64,000 bases of DNA, from contig NZ_VBSB01000003.1 in the NCBI RefSeq assembly GCF_013337765.1, positions 310,001 through 374,000 on the forward strand, written 5' to 3'. A model generated the notes under the pieces. The model did no database searches. It saw nothing but the letters and a program-made list of their open reading frames with translations, and was not told the origin of the DNA. The DNA is from Mycolicibacterium sphagni (GTDB lineage Bacteria > Actinomycetota > Actinomycetes > Mycobacteriales > Mycobacteriaceae). Position 1 is the stretch's first letter. The number at the start of each line of letters is the position of its first letter. Positions 28,506-37,456 of this stretch are shown here, in pieces. Position numbers and translations under genes: made by a program.

Positions 28506-28536
28506 ACTATGGCCAACGTGAAGCGCTTCAAGTCAA
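28506..28536 (-). promoter_or_regulatory. MerR-type promoter and operator
   Basis: On the minus strand a -35 TTGACT (28531-28536) and a -10 CATAGT (28506-28511) are separated by exactly 19 bases. The spacer holds the perfect 12-base palindrome TGAAGCGCTTCA (28519-28530). Overlong spacers with a dyad are the signature of promoters activated by DNA distortion by MerR proteins. The predicted start of transcription coincides with the ATG. Confidence 0.7.
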
Positions 28537-28548
28537 GTGTGCAGTCGG

Positions 28549-29778
28549 TCACGCTTGCGGGCGCACCCGCAGGATGTCGCGGAACACCGCTTGCCGCAGC
28601 GCCAGTTCGCGCGGGTCGCTCCAGAGATGGAAGCCGAGTTTGTTCATCACGTAGGCGAATCCGACCCCCGTGTCGGGATCGGCGAACCCGAATGAGCCAC
28701 CGAAACCGGGTGTGCCATAGGCTTTGCCGGACGATCCGAACACCAGGTCGGAAGTGGGCTTGCCGAAGCCGAGCGAGAACGAAGTGTCGACATTGAGCAC
28801 CTTGTCCCGAACGCCCCGGCTGGGCGGGAGCGCAGGCGCCCCCAGTGCGGACAGAGCATCGGCGGTCAGCCCGATCTGCTCGCCACCGGTGGCGGCGGCG
28901 CCGTACAGCTTCGCAACCGCCCTCGCCGTACCGATCCCGTTGCTCGACGGCATCTCGACCGCACGCACGTCGTCCCGGTTGTAGTCGCCGTCAAAGGGAT
29001 TGACGTCGCGCGGGACACCGGTGGCGCGGGCGGCCAACCCCACCGGGTTGAGCGCAGCCATGGCGAAACCGGACGGCATCTCTTTGAGGTGCAGCAGCGA
29101 TTCGGCTCGCTTCCACTGATGCAGGCGGGCAACCCGATTGCGGTCGACATCGTGTGGCAGACCGATGTGCAGATCCAAGCCAAGGGGTGCTGCGATCTCG
29201 TCGGCCAGGAACCGGCCCACCGTGCGTCCCGCCGGGTCGGTGCGGCGAATCAACTCGGACTGATACCAGCCCAAGGTGATTGCGTGATAGCCGTGCCGGG
29301 TTCCGACGGGCCAGCCCGGCGTCTGGGCCGCCAGGATCGTCGCGAGCCGGTCCGGATCGGCGATGTCGGCAAGGGTCGGATTCGGGGTCAGGGACGGCAA
29401 TCCGGCTTGGTGCGCGAGGAGCTGGCGCACCGTGATGTCACCCTTGCCGCCCTGGGCGAATTCCGGCCAGTATTCGGCGACTTTCGCGTCGTAGCTGAGC
29501 GTGCCCCGCGACACCGCGACCGCGAACGTCAGCGCGGTGACGCCCTTCGTGGTCGAGAACATGTTGACCATGGTGTCGGGCTCCCACGTGGTTTTCGCCA
29601 CCCCGTCGCGGTAGCCGCCCCACAGATCGACGACCTTGACCCCGTCCCGGTAGACGGCCACCGCGGCCCCGACTTCGGCACCGGAGGCCAGGTTCCGCCG
29701 GAACGCGTCGGCGACCTTCCCGTAGCCCTCGGCGACGTCGCCACCCATCAAGTCAGGTGGCACTACAACTTTGAGCAT
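28549..29778 (-). CDS. Serine hydrolase, beta-lactamase (class C/esterase) fold
   Basis: The 409-residue protein has the Ser-x-x-Lys motif at residues 75-78 (FSTTKGVTAL) within a PBP/beta-lactamase fold, and typical segments VRQLLAHQAGLPSL and GYHAITLGWYQSELIRR, whose Tyr supplies the second motif. No signal peptide is visible, so an intracellular esterase or lipase (LipL/EstB type) is more likely than an antibiotic-resistance enzyme. It is upstream of the MerR gene on the same strand with a 48-base gap that contains that gene's own promoter. Confidence 0.85.
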   Translation of the reverse strand: MLKVVVPPDLMGGDVAEGYGKVADAFRRNLASGAEVGAAVAVYRDGVKVVDLWGGYRDGVAKTTWEPDTMVNMFSTTKGVTALTFAVAVSRGTLSYDAKVAEYWPEFAQGGKGDITVRQLLAHQAGLPSLTPNPTLADIADPDRLATILAAQTPGWPVGTRHGYHAITLGWYQSELIRRTDPAGRTVGRFLADEIAAPLGLDLHIGLPHDVDRNRVARLHQWKRAESLLHLKEMPSGFAMAALNPVGLAARATGVPRDVNPFDGDYNRDDVRAVEMPSSNGIGTARAVAKLYGAAATGGEQIGLTADALSALGAPALPPSRGVRDKVLNVDTSFSLGFGKPTSDLVFGSSGKAYGTPGFGGSFGFADPDTGVGFAYVMNKLGFHLWSDPRELALRQAVFRDILRVRPQA

Positions 29779-29855
29779 TATCGAGCCCTTCTGTGTTGTC
29801 GAGGAGGATATGTCGACGCACCGCGCGTCATGGCCGCATTCGTTGCGGCGACCCC

Positions 29856-29861
29856 TACGAT
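29856..29861 (+). promoter_or_regulatory. Candidate -10 box of the DUF3097 gene (leaderless)
   Basis: TACGAT ends 6 bases before the GTG at 29868, with no ribosome site between them. It is the same hexamer and spacing as before the esterase gene at 6306. Confidence 0.45.
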
Positions 29862-29867
29862 CGCCGG

Positions 29868-30704
29868 GTGGCTGATCGCTATGGCAACGACGTACTGGCC
29901 AACAACCCGCACAACTCGCGCAAGACCCGTTCCACAGAACAAGCCGTCGAGCTGGGCATGGTCGTCGAAGACCCCCAGTCCGGATTCGTCGGCGCGGTCG
30001 TCGGCGTCGAAGGGTCCCGGGTCGAGTTGGAGGACCGCAAGGGACGGCGACGCGTGTTCCCGCTGGGCCCCGGGTTCCTGTACGAGGGCAAGCCGGTGAT
30101 CCTGACCGGGCTGCGCCGGTCCGCGCCCGTCGCCCAGCGCACCAAGTCGGGTTCGGTGAAGGTGGCCGACGCGCGTGCGAAGGTCGCGCTGGCCAGCCGC
30201 ATCTACGTCGAGGGCCGTCACGATGCCGAGCTCGTCGAGCAGGTGTGGGGTGACGACCTCCGCGTCGAGGGCGTCGTCGTCGAGTACCTCGGCGGCGTCG
30301 ACGACCTGGCCGGCATCGTGGAGTCGTTCCAGCCCGCCCCGGGCCGTCGCCTCGGTGTGCTGGTCGATCATCTGGTGACCGGATCCAAGGAGGCCCGGAT
30401 CGCGGAGGCGGTGCGGCGCGGGCCGGGTGGGGAGAACACGCTGGTCGTGGGGCATCCGTACGTCGACATCTGGCAGGCCGTCAAACCCGGACGGGTGGGT
30501 CTGAAGGCGTGGCCGTCGGTGCCGCGCAACGTGGAATGGAAGCACGGGATCTGCGAGGCGCTGGGGTGGCCGCACCGCGACCAAGCCGATATCGCCAGGG
30601 CCTGGCAGCGGATCCGCTCGTCGGTCCGGGACTGGACCGATCTGGAGCCGGAGCTGATCGGCCGGGTCGAGGAGCTCATAGATTTCGTCACACAGCCCGC
30701 CTGA
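29868..30704 (+). CDS. DUF3097 family protein
   Basis: The 278-residue protein fits DUF3097, an actinobacterial family of unknown function. Conserved segments are YGNDVLANNPHNSRKTRSTEQAVELGMVVEDPQSGFVGAVV, a Toprim-like ASRIYVEGRHDAELVEQVWGDDLR (E...D pattern) and VLVDHLVTGSKE. The Toprim-like reading hints at nucleic-acid work, but that is inference. The GTG at 29868 follows a TACGAT box. The stop codon lies in the loop of a strong hairpin. Confidence 0.85.
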   Translation: MADRYGNDVLANNPHNSRKTRSTEQAVELGMVVEDPQSGFVGAVVGVEGSRVELEDRKGRRRVFPLGPGFLYEGKPVILTGLRRSAPVAQRTKSGSVKVADARAKVALASRIYVEGRHDAELVEQVWGDDLRVEGVVVEYLGGVDDLAGIVESFQPAPGRRLGVLVDHLVTGSKEARIAEAVRRGPGGENTLVVGHPYVDIWQAVKPGRVGLKAWPSVPRNVEWKHGICEALGWPHRDQADIARAWQRIRSSVRDWTDLEPELIGRVEELIDFVTQPA

Positions 30705-30713
30705 GGCGGGCTG
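30693..30713 (+). terminator. Strong hairpin at the end of the DUF3097 gene
   Basis: CAGCCCGCC and GGCGGGCTG are perfect 9-base arms closing a 3-base loop, TGA, which is the stop codon itself. No T-run follows, but mycobacterial intrinsic terminators often lack one. It could end transcription before the next gene. Confidence 0.6.
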
Positions 30714-30857
30714 CGCCTGTGACGCATGTCGCAGGCTGAATTCGACGCATTTCGGTGTACAGTCGTTCACCATACGAGCATTACCGCCGACTGCAGTCTG
30801 GTCGTCGTCACCCGATGCCGGCCGACGCGGTACGACTTGATCCGGAGCTATACCGCC

Positions 30858-32069
30858 ATGACCTTCTCCTTTGAAGTGCCTGAAGAAGTCGCCACCGTCC
30901 GGGACTGGGTGCACCAGTTCGCCGCCGACGTCGTGCGACCCGCGGCCGCCGAATGGGATGAGCGCGAAGAAACCCCCTGGCCGCTGATCCAAGAGGCTGC
31001 CAAGGTCGGTCTCTACACCCCTGAGCTGTTCGCCGAGATGTCCGCCGAGCCTTCCGGGATCGGCATGTTGACCGTGTTCGAGGAGATGTTCTGGGGCGAC
31101 GCCGGTATCGGGCTGTCGATCTTGGGTACCGGACTGGCCGCGGCCGCGCTGGCCGCCAACGGCACCCCGGAGCAGATCGGGCAGTGGCTGCCCGCGATGT
31201 TCGGCACGCCGGGCGATCCGCTGCTGGCCGCGTTCTGTTCCTCAGAACCCGACGCCGGCTCGGATGTCGGCTCGGTGCGCACCCGCGCCCGCTACGAGCA
31301 AGCCACCGACGAGTGGGTGCTGAACGGCACCAAGACCTGGGCCACCAACGGCGGTATCGCCAACGTCCACATTGTGGTCGCGTCCGTCGACCCCGAACTC
31401 GGTACCCGCGGCCAGGCCACCTTCATCATTCCGCCGAACACGCCGGGGTTCTCCCAGGGCCAGAAGTTCAAGAAGCACGGCATCCGCGCCTCGCACACCG
31501 CCGAGGTGGTATTGGACAACGTGCGCGTGCCGGGCAACCTGATCCTGGGCGGCATGGAGCGCTTCGAACAGCGGATCGCCCGCGCTCGGGAAGGCCAGAG
31601 CACCTCAGGGCAGGCGGCGATGGCGACCTTCGAGCGCACCCGGCCCGCCGTCGGCGCGATGGCGCTGGGTGTGGCTCGGGCGGCCTACGAGTACGCCCTC
31701 GAATATGCCTGCGAGCGCGAGCAATTCGGCCGCAAGATCGGTGACTTCCAGGCGATCGGTTTCAAGCTGGCCGATATGAAGAGTCGCATTGACGCGTCGC
31801 GGCTGTTGATCTGGCGGGCCGGCTGGATGCAGCGCAACAACCAGCCGTTCACCTCGGCGGAGGGCTCGATGGCCAAGCTGCACGCCAGCGAGACGGCGGT
31901 GTACGTCACCGACGAAGCCATCCAGATCCTCGGTGGTAACGGCTACACCCGCGATTACCCCGTGGAGCGGATGCACCGTGACGCCAAGATCTTCACGATC
32001 TTCGAGGGCACCAGTGAGATTCAGCGGTTGGTGATCGCCCGCAGGCTGACCGGTCTGCCGCTGCGCTAG
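30858..32069 (+). CDS. Acyl-CoA dehydrogenase
   Basis: The 403-residue flavoenzyme introduces an alpha-beta double bond in acyl-CoA. It has the N-terminal helical domain, the FAD-binding segment [15 protein letters not shown] and [14 protein letters not shown], and the C-terminal helices [23 protein letters not shown] and [22 protein letters not shown]. The catalytic Glu is present in IFEGTSEIQ, so it should be active alone as a homotetramer. ATG 30858 has GGAG about 11 bases upstream; the frame is open for 44 codons further up. It stands alone between the DUF3097 hairpin and convergent genes. Chain-length preference is unknown. Confidence 0.93.
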   Translation: MTFSFEVPEEVATVRDWVHQFAADVVRPAAAEWDEREETPWPLIQEAAKVGLYTPELFAEMSAEPSGIGMLTVFEEMFWGDAGIGLSILGTGLAAAALAANGTPEQIGQWLPAMFGTPGDPLLAAFCSSEPDAGSDVGSVRTRARYEQATDEWVLNGTKTWATNGGIANVHIVVASVDPELGTRGQATFIIPPNTPGFSQGQKFKKHGIRASHTAEVVLDNVRVPGNLILGGMERFEQRIARAREGQSTSGQAAMATFERTRPAVGAMALGVARAAYEYALEYACEREQFGRKIGDFQAIGFKLADMKSRIDASRLLIWRAGWMQRNNQPFTSAEGSMAKLHASETAVYVTDEAIQILGGNGYTRDYPVERMHRDAKIFTIFEGTSEIQRLVIARRLTGLPLR

Positions 32070-32080
32070 TCGCCCTTCGT

Positions 32081-32857
32081 TTAATCACCCAAGTCGGGTG
32101 CCCACGCGACACCGTTGATATGGCTGCCGCCGTCGACGAAAAGTGTGTTGCCGGTGAGGTATCGCGAGCCCTCGCCGGCCAGGAACACCGCGACCGGAGC
32201 GATGTCCTCGTAGGGGTCGCCCATCCGGCCCATCGGGTTGGCGGCGTCGGCGACTGCCTCGATCTCGGGATGCTGTGCGGTGATGGCCAGGAACGCTTGG
32301 CTTTTCGCCGCGGGGCAGATGGCGTTGACGGTCACCCCGGTCGGCGCCCATTCTCGTGCGGCGGTGCGGGTCAGCGTGCGCAGCGCTTCCTTGGCCGAGT
32401 TGTACTCCAGTGAGCCGATGTGGGCGTTGACGCCATTGAGGCTGCACATGTTGATCACCCGGCCCCAGCCGCGCTGTTTCATGTGGCCGAAGGCCGCGCG
32501 CATGGCCCACAACGGACCGTAGTAGCCCACCGCGAAACCGTGCGCCAGCTCCTCGTCGGTCTTGTTCTCGACGCGCCCGATCCCGCCGCCGCCCCAGGCG
32601 TTGTTCACCAGGACGTCGATCGCCCCGTATTCGGAAATCGCTGTGGCGACGGCATTTTCGACCTGGCTGCGGTCGGACACGTCGGTGGCGACGAACAGTC
32701 CGCCGATCTCGTCGGCCACCGCGGCGCCGTTGGCGGGGTCGAATTCGGCGACCACCACCCGTGCGCCCTCATCGGCGAACCGCCGCGCGATGCCGGCGCC
32801 GATGCCCGCGCCGGCGCCGGTGACCAGTGCTACCTTGCCGTCCAGCGCGCCGCTCAT
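32081..32857 (-). CDS. SDR family oxidoreductase
   Basis: The 258-residue classical short-chain dehydrogenase has the TGAGAGIG cofactor site, the NNAWGG segment, Ser in INMCSLNG and the YNSAK active-site pair. It oxidises or reduces a hydroxyl or carbonyl with NAD(P); the substrate is unknown. ATG 32857 lies in an ATGA overlap with the SnoaL-like gene, so the two are coupled, and the LLM gene upstream is probably in the same operon. Confidence 0.9.
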   Translation of the reverse strand: MSGALDGKVALVTGAGAGIGAGIARRFADEGARVVVAEFDPANGAAVADEIGGLFVATDVSDRSQVENAVATAISEYGAIDVLVNNAWGGGGIGRVENKTDEELAHGFAVGYYGPLWAMRAAFGHMKQRGWGRVINMCSLNGVNAHIGSLEYNSAKEALRTLTRTAAREWAPTGVTVNAICPAAKSQAFLAITAQHPEIEAVADAANPMGRMGDPYEDIAPVAVFLAGEGSRYLTGNTLFVDGGSHINGVAWAPDLGD

Positions 32858-33333
32858 CGGGCGGCCAGTCCCGCCGCGATGAGGTCGTTGGCCTGGCCGC
32901 TGCCGTCGAGCTGGCGGGCGGTGCGACTGACGATCTCCCAACCGCTTTCGGCCCGGCGCAGCCGGATCAGGTGCACGCCGGCGCGGCCGACGTTGTAGCC
33001 CTTCGGCTCGCGGCGCACCAGCAGCATGGACTGGCAGACGGCGACGGCTTCGTCGCCGTCGACGGTGACCGCGGGCGGGCCGAAGAAGTGACAGCAGCCG
33101 CGGGCGATCAACCCGCGGTGTTCCTCGGAGCGCACCATGGCGGCGACGTCGGCGCGGCTTGACATCGTCCAGTCGCCGGTGTCGTAGCCGCCGTCGACGG
33201 CCCACAGTGCGGCGACGGCATCCGGGTCACCGGAGTCGACCAGCGGTCCGTAGGAGGCGATGAGCCGGGCGATATCCCGTTCGTCTTCAAGGGTTTTGAG
33301 GCGTCTTTCGAGGCTCTCCAGGGTGTCGCTCAC
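32854..33333 (-). CDS. SnoaL-like / nuclear transport factor 2 family protein
   Basis: The 159-residue protein has the alpha-plus-beta cone fold pattern: ERRLKTLEDERDIARLIASYGPLVDSGDPDAVAALWAVDG, a small-molecule pocket and the final WEIVSRTARQLDG strand. Related proteins act as dehydratases or isomerases in steroid and aromatic degradation. The GTG start has AGAGGAAA upstream. It sits between an F420-type oxidoreductase and an SDR, which suggests a catabolic role with those two. Confidence 0.82.
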   Translation of the reverse strand: MSDTLESLERRLKTLEDERDIARLIASYGPLVDSGDPDAVAALWAVDGGYDTGDWTMSSRADVAAMVRSEEHRGLIARGCCHFFGPPAVTVDGDEAVAVCQSMLLVRREPKGYNVGRAGVHLIRLRRAESGWEIVSRTARQLDGSGQANDLIAAGLAAR

Positions 33334-33345
33334 GGTGTTTCCTCT

Positions 33346-34197
33346 CTAGAGTTCCTCGGCCAACTCCCGTAGCGCGGCGAGCTGGTCGCAATAGTGGTCG
33401 GGGGAGTCGGCGGCCACCGACGCGGTGACGGCGGTGGCCCCGGCGTCCCGTAAAGCCGTGAGGCGCTTAACAGTTCGATCTCGGTCGGCGATCGGATCGA
33501 TGGCGCGCCCGGTGGACAGCACCACCTCGAATCCCGGCGGTGCGTCGATTCCGGCCAGCATGGCCTCGATCTCCGAGGTGCTCAGCCCGAACGGGATCCA
33601 GCCGTCGGCCAGCCGGACCGCTCGGCGCAGCGAGCGCAGGGTGCGCCCGCCGACCCAGATCGGCACCCGCGGCTGCACGGCGCACGGCTCCACAGCCCAC
33701 CCGTCGAAGTGGTAGTGGCTGCCGTGGTAGGCAGGTCTGGTGGTGGACAGCGACGCGCGCAGTGCCGCGATGGCATCGTCGGCGCGTTCGCCGCGGCCGT
33801 CGAAGGTCGCGCCGAGAAGCTCGAACTCCTCGGCCAGGGAGCCGACCCCGACACCCAGCACCAGCCGGCCGCCGCTGAGCTTGTCGAGCGTGCCGAACCG
33901 TTTCGCGATCTCCAGCGGGTGGTGATAGCCGAGCACGACCACCGATGTCGTCAACGAAATCCGGGTGGTGTGGGCGGCGAGAAAGCCGAGTGTCGAGAGC
34001 GGATCCCAGTAGGTCAGGCCGCGCTCGCTGTTCTCGACGGGGATCGCGATGTGCTCGGCGCAGGTGAGATGGTCGAAGCCCAGCTCGTCCGCGGCGCGGG
34101 CGATGCGGGCCAGGTCGGCGATTTCGGCGACTTTCTCCCACTCGGAGGACACCCCGGGCAACTGCATCACCATCGGCGTCGAGAGTCCGATCCGCAC
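33346..34197 (-). CDS. LLM class (luciferase-like) F420-dependent oxidoreductase
   Basis: The 283-residue protein has the luciferase-like TIM barrel: DELGFDHLTCAEHIAIP, TTRISLTTSVVVLGYHHPLEIAKRFGTLDKLSGGRLVLGVGVGSLAEEFE and VPIWVGGRTLRSLRRAVRLADGW. Mycobacterial members of this subgroup mostly use F420 rather than FMN, which is a family inference. The start is GTG at 34197. It leads a three-gene minus-strand set with the SnoaL-like and SDR genes and is divergent from an IclR regulator. Confidence 0.9.
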   Translation of the reverse strand: MRIGLSTPMVMQLPGVSSEWEKVAEIADLARIARAADELGFDHLTCAEHIAIPVENSERGLTYWDPLSTLGFLAAHTTRISLTTSVVVLGYHHPLEIAKRFGTLDKLSGGRLVLGVGVGSLAEEFELLGATFDGRGERADDAIAALRASLSTTRPAYHGSHYHFDGWAVEPCAVQPRVPIWVGGRTLRSLRRAVRLADGWIPFGLSTSEIEAMLAGIDAPPGFEVVLSTGRAIDPIADRDRTVKRLTALRDAGATAVTASVAADSPDHYCDQLAALRELAEEL

Positions 34198-34237
34198 AGT
34201 GCTGTTCTAACCGGCGCGCAGGAGGCGAAATGCTTGC

Positions 34238-34254
34238 GTCCCGGTGATCGGGAC
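34238..34254. promoter_or_regulatory. Inverted repeat between LLM and IclR genes, candidate operator
   Basis: GTCCCG and CGGGAC are perfect 6-base inverse arms around GTGAT. The site is 41-57 bases upstream of the LLM start and 49-65 bases upstream of the IclR start, so one protein could control both divergent genes. Confidence 0.4.
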
Positions 34255-34302
34255 CGCTACGGTGAGGTAGAACGAATTCTCGCCAAGCGGACAGGAGTGC
34301 TG

Positions 34303-35028
34303 ATGACCGCGGCTTTGAGTGATACTGCTCCCGCATCGATGCTGGATCGGTTCACGGCCATCATCGATGCCTTTGAGGACACCTCCGCGGGGCTGACGTT
34401 GGACCAGATCGCCGCGCGGGCACACCTGCCGCGCTCGACGACGCACCGCATCCTCGACCAACTGGTGCGCCTGCAGTGGCTGACCCACTCCGGGCGGGGT
34501 TACCGGCTCGGCGCGCGCACGTCGGCGTGGGGCGCGGGGGACAGCGCCGATGTTCGGCTGCGCTCGGTCGCGGCGCCGGTGCTGCACGAGATACAACTGC
34601 GCACGGGTGCTGTGGTGCATCTGGGTCTGCTCGATCGGGGCGAGATCGTTCACTTGGACAAGCTGGGCGGGCCGTCGGCACGCCAGGTGCCGACGTCGGT
34701 CGGCGTGCGGATCCCGTGCCACCGGGTGGCGCTCGGCGTCGCTGCGCTGGCCGGGCTGTCGCCCGAGGATGTGGTCGCCGAACTGAACCATGTCCGCGGC
34801 TGGGAGCCCGACGCGGCGTGGTGGGGCGAGCTGCACAAGGTTCGCCGGCGCGTCGTGGTGCGCCATGGCGACTACACGGCCCCGACGGTGTCGGTGGCGG
34901 CGACGATCGGCTCGCGCGCGGCGATCGGGATCGTCACCCCCGACCGGGTGCTCGCGCAGCGATGTCAGCCGTTGGTCTCCGCGTCGGCCGCCCGGATCGC
35001 CAGAGCGCTGGCCGGCGCGACCAACTAG
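34303..35028 (+). CDS. IclR family transcriptional regulator
   Basis: The 241-residue protein has an N-terminal winged helix (MLDRFTAIIDAFEDTSAGLTLDQIAARAHLPRSTTHRILDQLVRLQWL) and the C-terminal IclR effector domain (LHEIQLRTGAVVHLGLLDRGEIVHLDKLGG, IPCHRVALGVAALAGL). IclR proteins sense small metabolites such as aromatic acids. ATG 34303 has AGGAG upstream; GTG 34297 is an alternative. It is divergent from the LLM-SnoaL-SDR set and probably regulates it. Confidence 0.9.
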   Translation: MTAALSDTAPASMLDRFTAIIDAFEDTSAGLTLDQIAARAHLPRSTTHRILDQLVRLQWLTHSGRGYRLGARTSAWGAGDSADVRLRSVAAPVLHEIQLRTGAVVHLGLLDRGEIVHLDKLGGPSARQVPTSVGVRIPCHRVALGVAALAGLSPEDVVAELNHVRGWEPDAAWWGELHKVRRRVVVRHGDYTAPTVSVAATIGSRAAIGIVTPDRVLAQRCQPLVSASAARIARALAGATN

Positions 35029-35095
35029 TTCCGCTGAACGTGGGCCTTATGCACGACTTTTGATGGATTTCCGTACATAACCCCCACGGTCGGCG

Positions 35096-35884
35096 CTAGC
35101 TGAGCCCCATCAACTTCTGCATCATCCGGTGCGCACCGGCGACCACCTTCGTGCGATCCGGATCATTGCGCCGCGCAACATCTTCGGCGTTGCCGCCGGC
35201 GACGAACACCGGGCCGTTCGGCAGCTGCTCGAGCCCTTCCCTGGCGACGTCGGCCGGATCGGCCACCCGCATCCCTGGCACGTCGAAGTTCAAGCCCACC
35301 CGCTCCATCGCCGGAGTGCGCGTCACGCCGAGAACCAGCTCCAGCACGTCGACGCCGTAGTCGCGTAATTCCAGCCACAACCCCTCGGCGAAGATGCGCC
35401 CGTAGGCCTTCACCCCGCCGTACACCGTGTGGCGCACCGAGCCCAGATATCCCGACATCGACCCGACCAGCAGGATGCCGCCGCGCCGCCGCTCGCGCAT
35501 CGGCCGGCCGTAGTGCTGGGTCAGCGCCATCATCGTGGTGACGTTCAGGTCGACCACCCGCTGGAAATCGGCAAGCTCGGCGTCCAGGAACTCTGCGCTA
35601 CAGGTGTTGGCGCCGGCGTTGTAGATGAACAGCCCGACCTCGAGCCCGTCGGTCAGCGCCGTCAACTCATCGACGGCGGCAGACACGACGAGATCGGTTG
35701 CCAGCGTGCGTACTTCGACCCCAAGCGCGCGGCACAACGATGCGCACACTTCCAGCGAATCTGGCTTGCGGGCCACCAGAACGAGATTGACGCCAGACTC
35801 GGCCAGGAGGCGGGCGAATTCGGCGCCAACGCCTTCGGAACCACCGGCGATCACCGCCCACGGACCGTACTTCGCATAGGACAC
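35096..35884 (-). CDS. SDR family NAD(P)-dependent oxidoreductase
   Basis: The 262-residue protein has a short-chain dehydrogenase pattern: YGPWAVIAGGSEGVGAEFARLLAESGVNLVLVARK, the mid NAG segment (YNAGANTC), Ser in LVGSMSGYLGS and YGGVKAYGR as the YxxxK site. This subgroup (short-chain acyl dehydrogenase type) is common near TetR genes; the substrate is unknown. GTG 35884 was chosen because it lies just before the conserved YGPWAVI; the frame is open upstream and would overlap the divergent TetR gene. Confidence 0.85.
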   Translation of the reverse strand: MSYAKYGPWAVIAGGSEGVGAEFARLLAESGVNLVLVARKPDSLEVCASLCRALGVEVRTLATDLVVSAAVDELTALTDGLEVGLFIYNAGANTCSAEFLDAELADFQRVVDLNVTTMMALTQHYGRPMRERRRGGILLVGSMSGYLGSVRHTVYGGVKAYGRIFAEGLWLELRDYGVDVLELVLGVTRTPAMERVGLNFDVPGMRVADPADVAREGLEQLPNGPVFVAGGNAEDVARRNDPDRTKVVAGAHRMMQKLMGLS

Positions 35885-35981
35885 CCACTGATCGTCACCC
35901 GTACTGGTCCGGCCCGTGATCAGCGTCTCGCTGATCGGTACTGCTGCGCGGCGCGTAGGCCCATACCCGATACTGAGAGGC

Positions 35982-36563
35982 GTGCCGCGGATCGGAGAGC
36001 CCCGGGCGCCGGCCCGCCCGGCGACCGATGACCAGGAGAATCGTCGTGGTGCCATCCTGTCCGCAGCCTCGCGACTCGGGTCGGCCAAGGAGATCGACCG
36101 GATCCAGGCTCAGGAAATCGCCGCCGACGCGGGCGTCGCGCTGCGCACGCTCTACCGCTATTACCCGTCCAAGCACCACGTGTTCGCCGCCGTGCTCGAC
36201 GAGCAGGTCGTCCATTTCCGTCCGCCGGCGCCCAGCGGCGACGCGGCCGGTGACATCTCCAGTCTGATGGTCGCTGCGTGCCGAAATCTGCTGCGCCACA
36301 AGCATCTTGCGCACGCGATGATCACCTCGACGCAGATAGTGCGGGCCCAGGCCGACGCGCCTGACGATCCCACGCTGCGCGACCTGATCCTCGAGATCGC
36401 CGGCGTCGACAACCCCACCGACGAACAACTGCGCCGCACCCGGCTGGTGCAGCAGGCCGCGTTCGGCATCCTGACCTGGACGGTCGGCGGTGCGCTGCGG
36501 CCCGAAGATGCGCTGGCCGACGTCGACGTGGCCACCCGGCTACTTGTCGGCGACGTCTTCTGA
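35982..36563 (+). CDS. TetR family transcriptional regulator
   Basis: The 193-residue protein has a TetR N-terminal DNA-binding domain (RRGAILSAASRLG, IAADAGVALRTLYRYYPSKHHVFAAVL) and a ligand domain with a final GILTWTVGGALRPED. GTG 35982 follows GAGAGG very closely. It is divergent from the SDR gene at 35884, the likely target. Its 3' end overlaps the convergent transporter gene by 24 bases. Confidence 0.87.
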   Translation: MPRIGEPRAPARPATDDQENRRGAILSAASRLGSAKEIDRIQAQEIAADAGVALRTLYRYYPSKHHVFAAVLDEQVVHFRPPAPSGDAAGDISSLMVAACRNLLRHKHLAHAMITSTQIVRAQADAPDDPTLRDLILEIAGVDNPTDEQLRRTRLVQQAAFGILTWTVGGALRPEDALADVDVATRLLVGDVF

Positions 36564-37430
36564 ACCAACCCCGGGGGCAACCCGGCTGGCCAGCACCGAG
36601 CCGGTCAGGATCAACACCAGACCCGCGATGTGGAACCAGGTCAGCGGCTCGCTCAACAGCGCCACCCCGGCGATCAGCGCCACCGCCGGGTTGACGTAGG
36701 TGAACAGCAGCGCACGCGTGGCACCCACCTCCCGGATCAGGGCGAAGAACACCACGAACGCCAGCGCCGTGCAGATCCCCGCGAGCGCCGCGATGGCGGC
36801 GTACGCATGCCCGGTCAGCGCATGCCGCGGCCAGGTCAGCACCGCAGGCGTGAGATACACCAGCGCCGCGAGCCCCAGGCAGGCCGACGTCAGCGCGGGG
36901 CCGGGCACGTCGGCCAGGTAGCGCGCGGCGATCAGCGGCGCGATGGCATAACACGTCGCCGTCAGCAGCACCTCGATCACCGGCCACGCGCCACCGGCCG
37001 ACAGGCCGGGTCCGGCCAGCACCGCCACCCCGGCCAGCCCGACGCCAAGTCCGGCCATCCGCAGCGGACCCAGCCGCTCGCCGCCGGTCAGCCGGTCGAG
37101 CACCGCCGCGATGATCGGCGCGGCGGCGATCAGCAGTCCGGTCAGCGAACTCGTCAGGTGCCGCTCGGCGTCCGACAGCAGCAGCCAGGCCGCGATCATC
37201 TCGAAGAACGCGAACCCGGCCACCGCTTTCCAGTGCCTGCGCAGCAGCGTGCGGGCTTGCCGGGACAACGCCAGCGGCAGCAGCAGGACGGCACCGACCG
37301 CCGACCGGGTGAACACCAGCACCGGCACCGACACCTCGTCGACGGCCACTTTGATCAACAGATACGGGATGCCCCAGATGACACTCATCGCGGCGAACAG
37401 GACCCAGCCGCGTGCAGTCACGACGACCAC
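36540..37430 (-). CDS. EamA/DMT superfamily transporter
   Basis: The 296-residue protein has about ten membrane segments and the two EamA repeats (residues ~10-130 and ~145-285), with characteristic [20 protein letters not shown] at the start and [21 protein letters not shown] in the second repeat. Such carriers export metabolites; the substrate cannot be inferred. The start is GTG 37430 or GTG 37421. It is divergent from rarA with a 26-base gap. Confidence 0.9.
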   Translation of the reverse strand: MVVVTARGWVLFAAMSVIWGIPYLLIKVAVDEVSVPVLVFTRSAVGAVLLLPLALSRQARTLLRRHWKAVAGFAFFEMIAAWLLLSDAERHLTSSLTGLLIAAAPIIAAVLDRLTGGERLGPLRMAGLGVGLAGVAVLAGPGLSAGGAWPVIEVLLTATCYAIAPLIAARYLADVPGPALTSACLGLAALVYLTPAVLTWPRHALTGHAYAAIAALAGICTALAFVVFFALIREVGATRALLFTYVNPAVALIAGVALLSEPLTWFHIAGLVLILTGSVLASRVAPGVGSEDVADK

Positions 37431-37456
37431 ATTACGAACGTGGTAAGTCTGAGGGC

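Noticed and set aside
28549..29778. Antibiotic-resistance beta-lactamase
   Set aside because: The Ser-x-x-Lys fold is present but no signal peptide is seen, and the sequence pattern is that of esterase-type relatives; the same holds for the gene at 58060-59262.
35885..36088. N-terminal extension of the SDR at 35096-35884
   Set aside because: It would overlap the divergent TetR gene and precede the conserved SDR start; the extension has no family similarity.
37431..37456. TTAC-GTAA inverted repeat between the transporter and rarA genes
   Set aside because: Arms of four bases in a 26-base gap are expected by chance and no regulator adjoins.
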